The notes beneath the pieces were generated by a model. It was not told the DNA's origin. It searched no databases and saw only the letters and a list, made by a program, of their open reading frames with translations. The translations under genes were made by a program, and so were the position numbers. From Streptomyces viridochromogenes (GTDB taxonomy: Bacteria; Actinomycetota; Actinomycetes; Streptomycetales; Streptomycetaceae), in NCBI RefSeq assembly GCF_001270495.1, contig NZ_LGUR01000213.1, forward strand, positions 13,733-77,732: DNA of 64,000 nt, read 5' to 3'. This document shows positions 47,982 through 56,584 of this stretch, piece after piece (the stretch's first letter is position 1; each line of letters begins with the position of its first letter).

Positions 47982-48461
47982 ATGACCGCCGATGTTCCGC
48001 ACGGAACCACCGCCTCGCGAGCGACCGACGGCCCCGGGGACGCCTCGCCCTTCGCGCTCGGCCTGCTGCTGCGCCGGGCGCACTGGCGGGCGCAGACGGT
48101 GATGACGGAGGCGCTGCGGCCGCTCGGCATCGAGCTGCGGCACTTCTCCGTGCTGATCGTGCTGGTCAACCGCGGACCCACGGTGCAGCGCGACCTCGCG
48201 GCGGCGACCGGCACGGACAAGGCCGGGATCATGCGGGTCGTGGACGACCTGGAGCGCAAGGGGCTCGCCGTGCGCAAGGCCGTGCCGGGGGACCGGCGGG
48301 TGCGGGCGGTGGAGATCACGCCGCAGGGGATCGAGCTCTTCGACGCGGCCCATGTGGCGGCGGAGCCGTCGGCCGGGAGTCTGGTCGCGGAACTGGGGCC
48401 CGGTGAGCCCGAACGACTGATGGAGCTGCTGACCCGGTTCGCGCATCCCCGGGAGGGATGA
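47982..48461 (+). CDS. MarR-family transcriptional regulator
   Basis: A 159-residue protein. The winged HTH reads LRHFSVLIVLVNRGPTVQRD, LAAATGTDKAGIMRVVDDLE, RKGLAVRKAVPGDRRVRAVE, a standard MarR domain. MarR proteins commonly sense phenolics, quinones or oxidants and repress nearby detoxification genes. Here an FMN quinone reductase and a nitroreductase lie next door, and their shared promoter contains a variant of the palindrome upstream of this gene. A redox or quinone-responsive regulon is inferred. Confidence 0.9.
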   Translation: MTADVPHGTTASRATDGPGDASPFALGLLLRRAHWRAQTVMTEALRPLGIELRHFSVLIVLVNRGPTVQRDLAAATGTDKAGIMRVVDDLERKGLAVRKAVPGDRRVRAVEITPQGIELFDAAHVAAEPSAGSLVAELGPGEPERLMELLTRFAHPREG

Positions 48462-48527
48462 CCGGAGGGGTGAGGACGCCGTGCGACGTCCGGGGGTGAA
48501 GGCGTCGTACGGCGTCCGGTCCGGGGG

Positions 48528-49178
48528 TCATGCGGCGAGGCGCTCCGCGAGTTCCTTGGCCTTGGCCGCCGCCTCCTCGAAGGCGCGCTTGCGCGAGGCC
48601 TCGTAGAGGGGGACCAGCTCCGACATGGCCGGGTTGCGGGGGGCCAGGGTGAGCTCCGGGACGATGAAGTCGAGGTCCAGGCCGAGGGTGCGCTCCAGCA
48701 CGGCCTCCAGGTAGTTCTGCACGTACTCGAAGCCCTCGCGCGGGGTGCCCGGCGCGTAGGAGCCACCGCGGCTGGCGACGACGATGACCGGAGTGCCCTG
48801 CGCCGAGGGGTTCTCGCCGGCGGTGCGGCCGAGCAGGAGCACGTTGTCCACCCAGGCCTTGAGGGTCGAGGGGATCGAGAAGTTGTGCATGGGGGCGCCG
48901 ATGACGACGGCGTCGGCCCGCTCCAGTTCCTCGATGAGCTCCTCGCGCGCGGCGAACGCGGCCGACTGCTCCGGGGTGCGCTCGGACGGGGCGGCGTAAC
49001 CGGCGGACCACGCGACGGCGGTGATGTGCGGGACGGGGTCGGCGGCGAGGTCGCGGTGGATCACCGTGCCCTCCGGGTGCTGCTCCTCCCACGCCTTGCG
49101 GAAGGCGGCCGCGACCGAGCGGGACGAGGACGCCTCACCGGGGAGCACGGACGAGTCGATGTGCAGCAGCGTGGCCAT
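48528..49178 (-). CDS. azoR: FMN-dependent NADH-azoreductase/quinone reductase
   Basis: A 216-residue flavodoxin-fold protein behind GGAGAAAG. The N-terminus MATLLHIDSSVLPGEASSSR is the FMN phosphate-binding loop of AzoR. APMHNFSIPSTLKAWVDNVL and VIVVASRGGSYAPGTPREGF are family-conserved. It catalyses two-electron reduction of quinones and azo compounds with NADH in the cytoplasm. It diverges from the nitroreductase gene and is probably controlled by the MarR protein encoded at 47982. Confidence 0.85.
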   Translation of the reverse strand: MATLLHIDSSVLPGEASSSRSVAAAFRKAWEEQHPEGTVIHRDLAADPVPHITAVAWSAGYAAPSERTPEQSAAFAAREELIEELERADAVVIGAPMHNFSIPSTLKAWVDNVLLLGRTAGENPSAQGTPVIVVASRGGSYAPGTPREGFEYVQNYLEAVLERTLGLDLDFIVPELTLAPRNPAMSELVPLYEASRKRAFEEAAAKAKELAERLAA

Positions 49179-49232
49179 GGGCTTTCTCCAAGGGGTGATG
49201 GCTTGTACTCAACCATAGTTAAGCACGAGACA

Positions 49233-49258
49233 GTATTGAATGATACCGTCGCGAATAC
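49233..49258. promoter_or_regulatory. Second MarR-type operator
   Basis: GTATT (49233-49237) and AATAC (49254-49258) flank the core GATACCGT (49242-49249), the same core as the perfect palindrome at 47937-47957, with a CGAAT-like right arm. It lies in the divergent promoter of the azoreductase and nitroreductase genes. Confidence 0.6.
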
Positions 49259-49265
49259 AACGACG

Positions 49266-49973
49266 ATGGGCGCACAGGCAAACGAAAACGGGAGGCTGAC
49301 GACCTTGGATGTCTTCGAAGCGGTCACGAGCCGGCGGGCGGTACGTGGATTCACCGACCGGCCCGTCCCGAAGGAGGTGCTGGAGCGCGTCCTGTCCACC
49401 GCGGCCTGGGCGCCCTCGGGATCGAACCTCCAGCCGTGGCACGTCTACCTACTGACCGGCGGCCCGCTGGCCGCGCTGAAGAAGTGCGCCGGTGAGCGCC
49501 TGGCCGCGGGCGACCCCTGGGACGAGCCGGAGTACGAGCAGTACCCGCCCGAGCTCAAGTCCCCCTACCGCGAACGCCGTTCCGCCTTCGGCGAGCAGCG
49601 CTACGGCGCTCTCGGCATCCCGCGTGAGGACGTCGAGGCGCGCCAGCGCGCCGCTTCCGGGAACTGGGAGTGTTTCGGCGCGCCGGCCGCCCTGTTCTGC
49701 TACATCGACCGCGACCTCGGGCCGGCCCAGTGGTCCGACCTCGGCATGTATCTGCAGACGGTCATGCTGCTGCTCCGGGCAGAGGGGCTGCACAGTTGCA
49801 CACAGATGGCGTGGGCCAAGTACCACCGCTCCGTCGCGGAGATCCTCTCGCCCCCGGACGAGCTCATCCTCTTCTGCGGCATGTCGATCGGGTTCGAGGA
49901 CGCCGCGGTGGACCACGTCCGCACGGGCCGCGCGCCGCTCGGCGAGACGGTCACGTTCGTCGACGGCGACTGA
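49266..49973 (+). CDS. Nitroreductase-family protein
   Basis: A 235-residue protein from ATG 49266; a TTG at 49305 with GGGAGG 9 bp upstream gives MDVFEAVTSRRAVRGFTDRP and may be the true start. Nitroreductase FMN-binding features are SRRAVRGF, WAPSGSNLQPWHVYLL and LLRAEGLHSCTQMAWAKYHR. Such enzymes reduce nitro groups or quinones using NAD(P)H. Gene position and operator sharing place it with the MarR/azoreductase redox group. Confidence 0.85.
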   Translation: MGAQANENGRLTTLDVFEAVTSRRAVRGFTDRPVPKEVLERVLSTAAWAPSGSNLQPWHVYLLTGGPLAALKKCAGERLAAGDPWDEPEYEQYPPELKSPYRERRSAFGEQRYGALGIPREDVEARQRAASGNWECFGAPAALFCYIDRDLGPAQWSDLGMYLQTVMLLLRAEGLHSCTQMAWAKYHRSVAEILSPPDELILFCGMSIGFEDAAVDHVRTGRAPLGETVTFVDGD

Positions 49974-50076
49974 CCCCGTGCGGCTGCGCTCTCGCCGCGC
50001 GAACACCGCGGCCCATATGTCACATTTCAGGCATGCGGCCTTCATCTGCAGGCACGACATGGACGAAAGGCATCTC

Positions 50077-50805
50077 ATGAAGTTCGCGGTCATCGGCGGC
50101 ACCGGCCTGATCGGCTCGCAGGTCGTCCGGAACCTGAACGCCGCCGGCCACGAGGCGGTACCGCACTCGCTGTCCACCGGCGTCGACGTCATCACCGGCC
50201 AAGGGCTGGACGAGGCGGTGGCGGGATCCGACGTCGTCGTCAACCTCACGAACTCGCCGACCTTCGACGAAGCCTCCGCGGCCTTCTTCCGGACCTCGAT
50301 GGACAATCTGCTGGCCGCGGCCCACAAGGCCGGCGTCGGCCACTTCGTCGTCCTGTCGATCGTCGGCGTGGACCAGGTGCCCGAGCTGGACTACTACCGG
50401 GCCAAGGCCCTCCAGGAGGAGATCCTCGCGGCCGGGCCGGTCCCCTACTCCATCGTGCGGGCCACGCAGTTCATGGAGTTCATGGACGCCGTCATGTCCT
50501 GGACCGCCGACGGCGACACCGTCCGGCTGCCCGCCACGCCGATCCAGCCGATCGCCGCCCAGGACGTCGCCGCCGCGGTGGCGGAGGTCGCCGCGGGCAG
50601 CCCGCTCAACGGCATCCGCGACATCGGCGGCCCCGAGATCTTCCCCCTCGACGAACTGGGCCGGATCACCCTCTCCCACAAGGGCGACAGCCGTACGGTC
50701 GTCACCGACCCCGGCGCCGGCATGTTCGCCGTCGTCAAGGGCGACGTCCTCACCGACAAGGAAGCCCGGCTCGCCCCGACGCGCTACGCCGACTGGCTCT
50801 CCTGA
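50077..50805 (+). CDS. NmrA-like NAD(P)-binding protein
   Basis: A 242-residue atypical SDR from the ATG at 50077 (MKFAVIGGTGLIGSQVVRNL, GxxGxxG loop). FVVLSIVGVDQVPELDYYRA with YYRAK in the active-site position, and PYSIVRATQFMEFMDAVMSW, are typical of NmrA/NAD(P)H-binding proteins that act as redox sensors or reductases. It follows the nitroreductase gene by about 100 bp on the same strand. Its 3' end overlaps the convergent GNAT gene by 22 bp. Confidence 0.85.
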   Translation: MKFAVIGGTGLIGSQVVRNLNAAGHEAVPHSLSTGVDVITGQGLDEAVAGSDVVVNLTNSPTFDEASAAFFRTSMDNLLAAAHKAGVGHFVVLSIVGVDQVPELDYYRAKALQEEILAAGPVPYSIVRATQFMEFMDAVMSWTADGDTVRLPATPIQPIAAQDVAAAVAEVAAGSPLNGIRDIGGPEIFPLDELGRITLSHKGDSRTVVTDPGAGMFAVVKGDVLTDKEARLAPTRYADWLS

Positions 50806-51263
50806 CGCGGTCGGCCCGCCGCGCTGCCGCCGCCGCGCACCATGAACACGTCCACGGGATCCTCCGTCTCGACCGTGAACCCGTGCCGCTCGTACAGCCG
50901 CCGGGCGGCGCTGCCCTGAAGCACGTTCAACCGGACGGGGACGCCGGCCCGGTCGCACCGCGCGAGCAGTTCGCGCAGTACGTCCGAGCCGATGCCCCGG
51001 CCCTGAAGGTGCGGGGCGAGGTAGAAGTGCTCCAGCCACCGGGTGTCCCCGTCCGGGCGCAGCGCCACGCAGCCGGCGAACGTGCCGCCCGCCTCGATCA
51101 CCCAGGTGTGGGCCGGGTCGTACCCGTCCCGCAGTCGCTGCCGCACCCGGTTCTCGTCGTACCGCCCGAGCCGTTCCAGATCCGCCCGCAGCACCACGGC
51201 CCGCACCTCGGCGATCGCCTCGACGTCCGACGCCGATGCCGCCCGAAGACTCCAGTCCACCAT
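50784..51263 (-). CDS. GNAT-family acetyltransferase
   Basis: A 159-residue protein, start MVDWSLRAASASDVEAIAEV at 51263. The acetyl-CoA-binding loop is HLQGRGIGSDVLRELLARCD, preceded by WLEHFYLAPH and followed by VRLNVLQGSAARRLYERHGF. The fold is complete. Substrate unknown. A longer upstream reading is possible but lacks domain content. Confidence 0.85.
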   Translation of the reverse strand: MVDWSLRAASASDVEAIAEVRAVVLRADLERLGRYDENRVRQRLRDGYDPAHTWVIEAGGTFAGCVALRPDGDTRWLEHFYLAPHLQGRGIGSDVLRELLARCDRAGVPVRLNVLQGSAARRLYERHGFTVETEDPVDVFMVRGGGSAAGRPRQESQSA

Positions 51264-51400
51264 GATCGCCACGGTATCGGGCGGCCGACGGACAGCTTCC
51301 GCCCGGCTGCCATCACGTCGATCAGGTGTGGCAAGGGGGCGGCTTGGAAACAGCACTGGAGGCAGGAGGAAGAGGGTCACCGGGGGTAGGGGAGGGTCGT

Positions 51401-52627
51401 TTGGAGCGGCAGCAGCGTCGGCGCCGGGATCCGGCGGCCTCGCAGGCGGCCCCCGCCCGCCGGATGTGGCCCCTCTACGCCGCCGGCTTCACCACCGCCT
51501 TCGGCGCGCACGGCATCGCCGCCAACCTCGGCGGCCACTCCGACGACGCGGTGACCTCCCTGCTCGTCCTGGGCGGCCTGCTCGCCCTGTACGACGGTGC
51601 CGAGGTCGTCCTCAAGCCGCTCTTCGGGACGCTCGCCGACCGGATCGGTGCGCGTCCGGTGCTGCTCGGCGGTCTCGTCGCGTTCGCGGTCGCCTCCGCC
51701 GCCTACGCCGTCGCCGACAGCCCCGGCTGGCTCTGGGCCGCCCGTCTCGGTCAGGGCGCCGCGGCCTCCGCGTTCTCGCCGTCCGCCTCGGCGCTGGTCG
51801 CCCGGCTCAACCCGGCGGCCAAGCACGGGCGGGCATTCGGCGGTTACGGCTTCTACAAGTCCATCGGCTACACCCTCGGCCCGCTCCTCGGCGGCGTCCT
51901 GGTGTGGGCCGGCGGCCTGCGGCTGCTGTTCACCGTGCTGGCGGTGCTCGGTGTGGCGGTCGCGCTCTGGGCCGCGCTCGCCGTCCCGCGCGTACCGCCC
52001 CTGCCCAAGCGGCGGCAGACGGTGCTGGACCTGGCCCGGCGCCTGGCCGACCCGGCCTTCCTCCGTCCCACGGCCGCCCTGGCCGCCGCGACCGCCGCCC
52101 TCTCCGTCGGCGTCGGCTTCCTGCCGGTCTCCGGCGCCGCCGCCGGGCTCGGCACGGTCGCGACCGGCGCGGCGGTCTCGGTGCTGGCGGCCTGCGCGGC
52201 CGTCGTCCAGCCGAAGGCCGGGCGGGCCCTGGACGAGGGCCGCCTCACCGCCCGCACCGGCCTGACCGCCGGGCTGCTGATCACGGCGGCGGGCCTGGCC
52301 TGCGCGATGCTGCCCGGCCTGGCCGGCGTCCTCCTGGCCGCCGCCCTGATCGGTGTCGGCACCGGCCTGATCACCCCGCTGGGCTTCGCCTCGCTGGCCG
52401 CCTCCACCCCCGCCGAACGGCTCGGCCAGACCATGGGCTCCGCCGAACTGGGCCGCGAACTCGGCGACGCGGGCGGGCCCCTGCTGGTCGCCGCCGTCGC
52501 CTCCCTGGCCACCCTCACCTACGGCTACGGGGCCCTCGCCCTCCTCCTCGCCGCCGGTCCCGCGCTGGCCCTCTCCCGTGCCCTCGCCGCCCGGCGGCCG
52601 ATGACCTCGCGCACCGGGGACCGGTAA
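51401..52627 (+). CDS. Major facilitator superfamily transporter
   Basis: About 408 residues from the TTG at 51401 (GGGGAGGG 5 bp upstream); GTG 51326 is an alternative. Around twelve hydrophobic segments are visible, with the MFS motif GTLADRIGARPVLLGGLVAF between helices 2 and 3. The second half repeats the pattern. Probably a proton-driven exporter of small molecules; the substrate is not evident. Confidence 0.85.
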   Translation: MERQQRRRRDPAASQAAPARRMWPLYAAGFTTAFGAHGIAANLGGHSDDAVTSLLVLGGLLALYDGAEVVLKPLFGTLADRIGARPVLLGGLVAFAVASAAYAVADSPGWLWAARLGQGAAASAFSPSASALVARLNPAAKHGRAFGGYGFYKSIGYTLGPLLGGVLVWAGGLRLLFTVLAVLGVAVALWAALAVPRVPPLPKRRQTVLDLARRLADPAFLRPTAALAAATAALSVGVGFLPVSGAAAGLGTVATGAAVSVLAACAAVVQPKAGRALDEGRLTARTGLTAGLLITAAGLACAMLPGLAGVLLAAALIGVGTGLITPLGFASLAASTPAERLGQTMGSAELGRELGDAGGPLLVAAVASLATLTYGYGALALLLAAGPALALSRALAARRPMTSRTGDR

Positions 52628-52767
52628 TCGTAAGTCCCTCGATAACACCGCGTCATACATATTCTGAATTTCGGCGGCCGGGCCCTGTCATTGGATATTC
52701 CAGATAATCACCGTTGACTCATATTCCCCCGAATGCCAGATGTCCTGCCCCGCGTGGCGCTCGTTAG

Positions 52768-52950
52768 GTGGGCGTGACTTGGCAGGAAAAACATGCAGCT
52801 GAGGCTCCGCTCCGCTCGCGTCAGACAGCTGATCAGATCACTGCGGATAGCATCACGCACTGCTCTGATCTGCTTGAGGACTTTCTGAAAACCATCAGTC
52901 GGATGGAGCGAGAATATCTCCGGGCGGCGCTGGAAGGGGAAAAGTTCTAG
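52768..52950 (+). CDS. Small protein upstream of DUF2637 gene
   Basis: A 60-residue helical protein from a GTG (MGVTWQEKHAAEAPLRSRQT, ADQITADSITHCSDLLEDFL). It ends 2 bp before the DUF2637 gene, so the two are co-transcribed. Its DNA is less GC-rich than the surroundings, as is the 140 bp upstream. No family recognised. Confidence 0.45.
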   Translation: MGVTWQEKHAAEAPLRSRQTADQITADSITHCSDLLEDFLKTISRMEREYLRAALEGEKF

Positions 52951-52952
52951 CA

Positions 52953-53642
52953 ATGAGGGCCGACTATGACGCGGTAGACGAACAGGCTCATTACACGCAG
53001 CAGCTCGATATGCAGAACCTCTGGCAGGTTCCGGATCAGGTGATGTCGCCGGAGGGCTGGGACCTGGACCAGGAGCTGGCACAGATGCTGGGTGCCACGC
53101 ACGCTCCGGATCCCGTTCCGCCCCGGCAGGACAAGGACAGGCAGCCACTGCCCCGCCCGGTCCACCGAAAGCGCCCGCAGCCCGGCGCGCACACGCTCAC
53201 CCGCAACCCGCGGTTCCTCACTGTCTCGGTCTTGGTCACACTCATCACCCTGTGCGCGGTGACGATGCTCACCTGGTCCATCTCGTATTCGTACGATCAG
53301 CTGCGTTCCATCGCGCTGCTCGTGGTGTCGCCGAAGCTGGCCCATTGGTGGCCCCTGACGGTCTACGGGCCGTGGCTGCTGGCCGGGCTGTCCATTCTGC
53401 GGGCATCCGTTCAGCGCCGGACCGCTCGCCGGTCCTGGGCCGTCATGCTGATCTCCTCCGGGACCGCGGTGGCGCTGTGCATCGGCCAGTCGGCGCATTC
53501 CCTGCTGGCGATGGTCGTCGTCGGAATTCCCCCGATCACCGCCCTGGTCTGCTTCCGTGAACTCGTCGGCCAGTTCTCGTCGCGGCCCGGCCCCCGGCAC
53601 GCCGCCGACGCGATCAACGGATCCAAGCAGCCGAAGTCGTAG
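52953..53642 (+). CDS. DUF2637-domain membrane protein
   Basis: A 229-residue protein. The first 80 residues are hydrophilic; then come four membrane segments (FLTVSVLVTLITLCAVTMLT, WPLTVYGPWLLAGLSILRAS, WAVMLISSGTAVALCIGQSA, LLAMVVVGIPPITALVCFRE). The spacing, the Trp-Pro-Leu around WWPLTVYGPW and the PPI near the end fit DUF2637, a family related to Spd plasmid-spread proteins of Streptomyces. Here it is chromosomal with only a small upstream partner. Function unknown. Confidence 0.75.
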   Translation: MRADYDAVDEQAHYTQQLDMQNLWQVPDQVMSPEGWDLDQELAQMLGATHAPDPVPPRQDKDRQPLPRPVHRKRPQPGAHTLTRNPRFLTVSVLVTLITLCAVTMLTWSISYSYDQLRSIALLVVSPKLAHWWPLTVYGPWLLAGLSILRASVQRRTARRSWAVMLISSGTAVALCIGQSAHSLLAMVVVGIPPITALVCFRELVGQFSSRPGPRHAADAINGSKQPKS

Positions 53643-53691
53643 GCCGCCCGGGGGCGTTCCGGACGGAATGCCCGGCCGGCCGGCCGACGGG

Positions 53692-53985
53692 TCAGGACTG
53701 GTACGGCTGCTGCGGCTGCCCGTACGACTGCTGACCGCCGTGCCCGCCGGAGGCGGCCTGCGCCTGCAACTGCTCCGCCTGCTCCCCGGTCACCTTCTGT
53801 TCCGCGCCGCAGAAGGTGCACTGCGTCACGTACTTGGTCGAGACGGGGAACAACGGCACGAAGAACAGGGTGAACTTCGTGACGCGCTTGCGCAGGGTGT
53901 GCGCGGAGGGGTTGCCGCACTGGCCGCACACCAGCGTCAGTATCGCGAGCTGGTAGAGGTAGCCCTTGGTGCCGAAGATGATCAC
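53692..53985 (-). CDS. Zinc-ribbon protein
   Basis: A 97-residue protein. CGQCG (residues about 20-24) and CTFCG (about 56-60) form a zinc ribbon, separated by a hydrophobic stretch TKFTLFFVPLFPVSTKY. The tail is Gln/Gly/Tyr-rich (GGQQSYGQPQQPYQS). This is the zinc-ribbon_15 family of small membrane-associated actinobacterial proteins. Role unknown. Confidence 0.8.
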   Translation of the reverse strand: MIIFGTKGYLYQLAILTLVCGQCGNPSAHTLRKRVTKFTLFFVPLFPVSTKYVTQCTFCGAEQKVTGEQAEQLQAQAASGGHGGQQSYGQPQQPYQS

Positions 53986-54031
53986 GTCGGAGGTCCTTTC
54001 CGATCAGTTCCTGCCTACAGCCTGCCGTAAC

Positions 54032-54069
54032 ACGGCGCCCCCTGTCCCATACGGAACAGGGGGCGCCGT
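54032..54069 (-). terminator. Terminator of the Fe-S protein gene
   Basis: ACGGCGCCCCCTGT (54032-54045) pairs perfectly with 54056-54069 around a 10-nt loop, just beyond the stop at 54087. Confidence 0.8.
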
Positions 54070-54086
54070 AGCGTTGTCCGGCCCGG

Positions 54087-56369
54087 CTACTTCACGGGCT
54101 CGGGCTCCGGCTCGCTCTCCGTCGCCGCCGTGTCCTCGGGGTCCACCGGCGTCTTGACCGACTCCAGCAGCAGCTGGGCGACGTCGACGACCTGGATGGA
54201 CTCCTTGGCCTTGCCTTCGTTCTTCTTGCCGTTGACCGAGTCGGTCAGCATGACGAGGCAGAACGGGCAGGCGGTGGAGACGATGTCCGGGTTGGTCGAG
54301 AGGGCCTCGTCGACACGCTCGTTGTTGATGCGCTTGCCGATCCGCTCCTCCATCCACATCCGCGCGCCACCGGCGCCACAGCAGAAGCCGCGCTCCTTGT
54401 GGCGGTGCATCTCCTCGTTCCGCAGGCCCGGGACGCTGGCGATGATCTCGCGCGGCGGCGTGTAGATCTTGTTGTGGCGGCCCAGGTAGCAGGGGTCGTG
54501 GTAGGTGATGATGCCCTCGACCGGGGTGACCGGGACCAGCTTGCCCTCGTCCACCAGGTGCTGGAGCAGCTGGGTGTGGTGGATGACCTCGTAGTCGCCG
54601 CCGATCTGCGGGTACTCGTTGCCGATCGTGTTGAGGCAGTGCGGGCAGGTGGCGACGATCTTCTTCGCCGACTTCGGCTTCTTCGACTCGGGCGTGACGT
54701 TGCCCTCGTCGTCCATCTCCTCGCCGAACGCCATGTTCAGCGCGGCGACGTTCTCCATGCCGAGCTCCTGGAAGAGGGGCTCGTTGCCGAGGCGGCGGGC
54801 GGAGTCACCGGTGCACTTCTCGTCGCCGCCCATGATGGCGAACTTGACGCCCGCCATGTGCAGCAGCTCGGCGAATGCCTTGGTGGTCTTCTTGGCCCGG
54901 TCCTCCAGAGCGCCGGCGCAGCCGACCCAGTAGAGGTACTCGACCTCGGTGAGGTCCTCGATGTCCTTGCCGACGACCGGCACCTCGAAGTCGACTTCCT
55001 TCAGCCACTCCAGGCGCTGCTTCTTCGCCAGGCCCCAGGGGTTGCCCTTCTTCTCCAGGTTCTTGAGCATCGTGCCCGCCTCGGACGGGAACGCGGACTC
55101 GATCATCACCTGGTAGCGGCGCATGTCGACGATGTGGTCGATGTGCTCGATGTCCACCGGGCACTGCTCGACGCAGGCGCCGCAGGTGGTGCAGGACCAC
55201 AGGACGTCCGGGTCGATGACGCCGTTCTCCTCGGCGGTGCCGATGAGGGGGCGCTCGGCCTCCGCGAGAGCCGCGGCCGGAACGTCCTTCAGCTGCTCCT
55301 CGGACGCCTTCTCCTCGCCCTCCATGCTCTTGCCGCCACCGGCCAGCAGGTACGGCGCCTTGGCGTGCGCGTGGTCGCGCAGCGACATGATCAGCAGCTT
55401 CGGGGAGAGCGGCTTGCCCGTGTTCCAGGCGGGGCACTGCGACTGGCAGCGGCCGCACTCGGTGCAGGTGGAGAAGTCCAGGAGGCCCTTCCAGGAGAAC
55501 TGCTCGACCTGCGAGACACCGAAGACGTCGTCCTCGCCGGGGTCGGTGAAGTCGATCGGCTTGCCGCCGGAGGTCATCGGCAGCAGCGCGCCCAGCGAGG
55601 TCTCACCGTCGGCGTTGCGCTTGAACCAGATGTTCGGGAACGCCAGGAAGCGGTGCCAGGCCACACCCATGTCGGTCTTCAGGGCGACCGTGATCATCCA
55701 GATGAAGGAGGTCGCGATCTTCACGCCGGCGAAGAGGTAGGTGAGGTTCTGGAGCGTGGAGAGGTCGAGGCCCTCCAGCGCCGACACCACCGGGTACGAG
55801 ATGAAGAACGAGGCCTCGTAGCCGTCCACGTGGTGCTGGGCGCCCTCCAGCGCGTGCAGCATGAAGATGCAGACGCCGACGATGAGGATGACGCTCTCGA
55901 CGAAGTACGCCTGGCCGGTGTTGGACCCCGCGAAACGGGACTTGCGGCCCGGCTTGCCCGGCCGGTTCAGCTGGCGGATCACGATCAGGGTGAGGATGCC
56001 GAGCACCGTCATCGTGCCGAGGAACTCGACGAAGACGTTGTACGGCGCCCAGTCGCCGATGACCGGCAGCAGCCAGTCGGCCTGGAACAGCTGGCCGACG
56101 GCGTTGACGATCGTCAGCAGCAGCGAGAAGAAGCCCACCGCCACGAACCAGTGCGCGACACCGACGATGCCCCAGCGGTTCATCCGGGTGTGGCCGAGGA
56201 ACTCCCGGGCCACGGTGACGGTGCGCTGGACGGGCTCGTCGGTACGGGTACCGGCGGGCACGTTCTGACCGAGCCGCATGAAGGTGTAGATCTGCAGGAG
56301 GGCGCGGGCGAACAGGGCCACGCCGACCACGATCAGAACCAGCGACACGATGATCGCGGCGAGTTGCAT
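54087..56369 (-). CDS. Heterodisulfide-reductase-like Fe-S membrane protein
   Basis: A 760-residue protein from the ATG at 56369 behind GGAGCCCCGA. The N-terminal 240 residues have about six membrane helices of the nitrate-reductase-gamma type. Then come two [4Fe-4S] ferredoxin motifs, CTECGRCQSQCP and CTTCGACVEQCP, and two CCG domains (VGCAGALEDRA...CPHCLNTIGNEY; DPCYLGRHNK...GFCCGAGG). This arrangement matches (Fe-S)-binding proteins of the HdrD/GlpC family. It probably moves electrons between a soluble donor and the menaquinone pool. Partners are not in the window. Confidence 0.85.
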   Translation of the reverse strand: MQLAAIIVSLVLIVVGVALFARALLQIYTFMRLGQNVPAGTRTDEPVQRTVTVAREFLGHTRMNRWGIVGVAHWFVAVGFFSLLLTIVNAVGQLFQADWLLPVIGDWAPYNVFVEFLGTMTVLGILTLIVIRQLNRPGKPGRKSRFAGSNTGQAYFVESVILIVGVCIFMLHALEGAQHHVDGYEASFFISYPVVSALEGLDLSTLQNLTYLFAGVKIATSFIWMITVALKTDMGVAWHRFLAFPNIWFKRNADGETSLGALLPMTSGGKPIDFTDPGEDDVFGVSQVEQFSWKGLLDFSTCTECGRCQSQCPAWNTGKPLSPKLLIMSLRDHAHAKAPYLLAGGGKSMEGEEKASEEQLKDVPAAALAEAERPLIGTAEENGVIDPDVLWSCTTCGACVEQCPVDIEHIDHIVDMRRYQVMIESAFPSEAGTMLKNLEKKGNPWGLAKKQRLEWLKEVDFEVPVVGKDIEDLTEVEYLYWVGCAGALEDRAKKTTKAFAELLHMAGVKFAIMGGDEKCTGDSARRLGNEPLFQELGMENVAALNMAFGEEMDDEGNVTPESKKPKSAKKIVATCPHCLNTIGNEYPQIGGDYEVIHHTQLLQHLVDEGKLVPVTPVEGIITYHDPCYLGRHNKIYTPPREIIASVPGLRNEEMHRHKERGFCCGAGGARMWMEERIGKRINNERVDEALSTNPDIVSTACPFCLVMLTDSVNGKKNEGKAKESIQVVDVAQLLLESVKTPVDPEDTAATESEPEPEPVK

Positions 56370-56584
56370 TTCGGGGCTCCTCGGGCCTGCGAGGTGTGGT
56401 TCGAGGGGGTCCTCGACATTACTAAGCGGTAACTTATGTAGTCCGTCTGAGACTACCCCCATCATCCGTCGCACTGTAGCCAGGGGCGGAGTGATGTGAG
56501 TCGCTGAGGGTTGCCTTAAGAAGCGATCGAGATCCGATCGTGTTATTCATCCCGAAATGGTATATACGGCACTAACCTATCCCC

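Noticed and set aside
54399..56432. 677-codon plus-strand frame opposite the Fe-S protein
   Set aside because: It lies antisense to a gene with clear 4Fe-4S and CCG motifs and has no recognisable domain.
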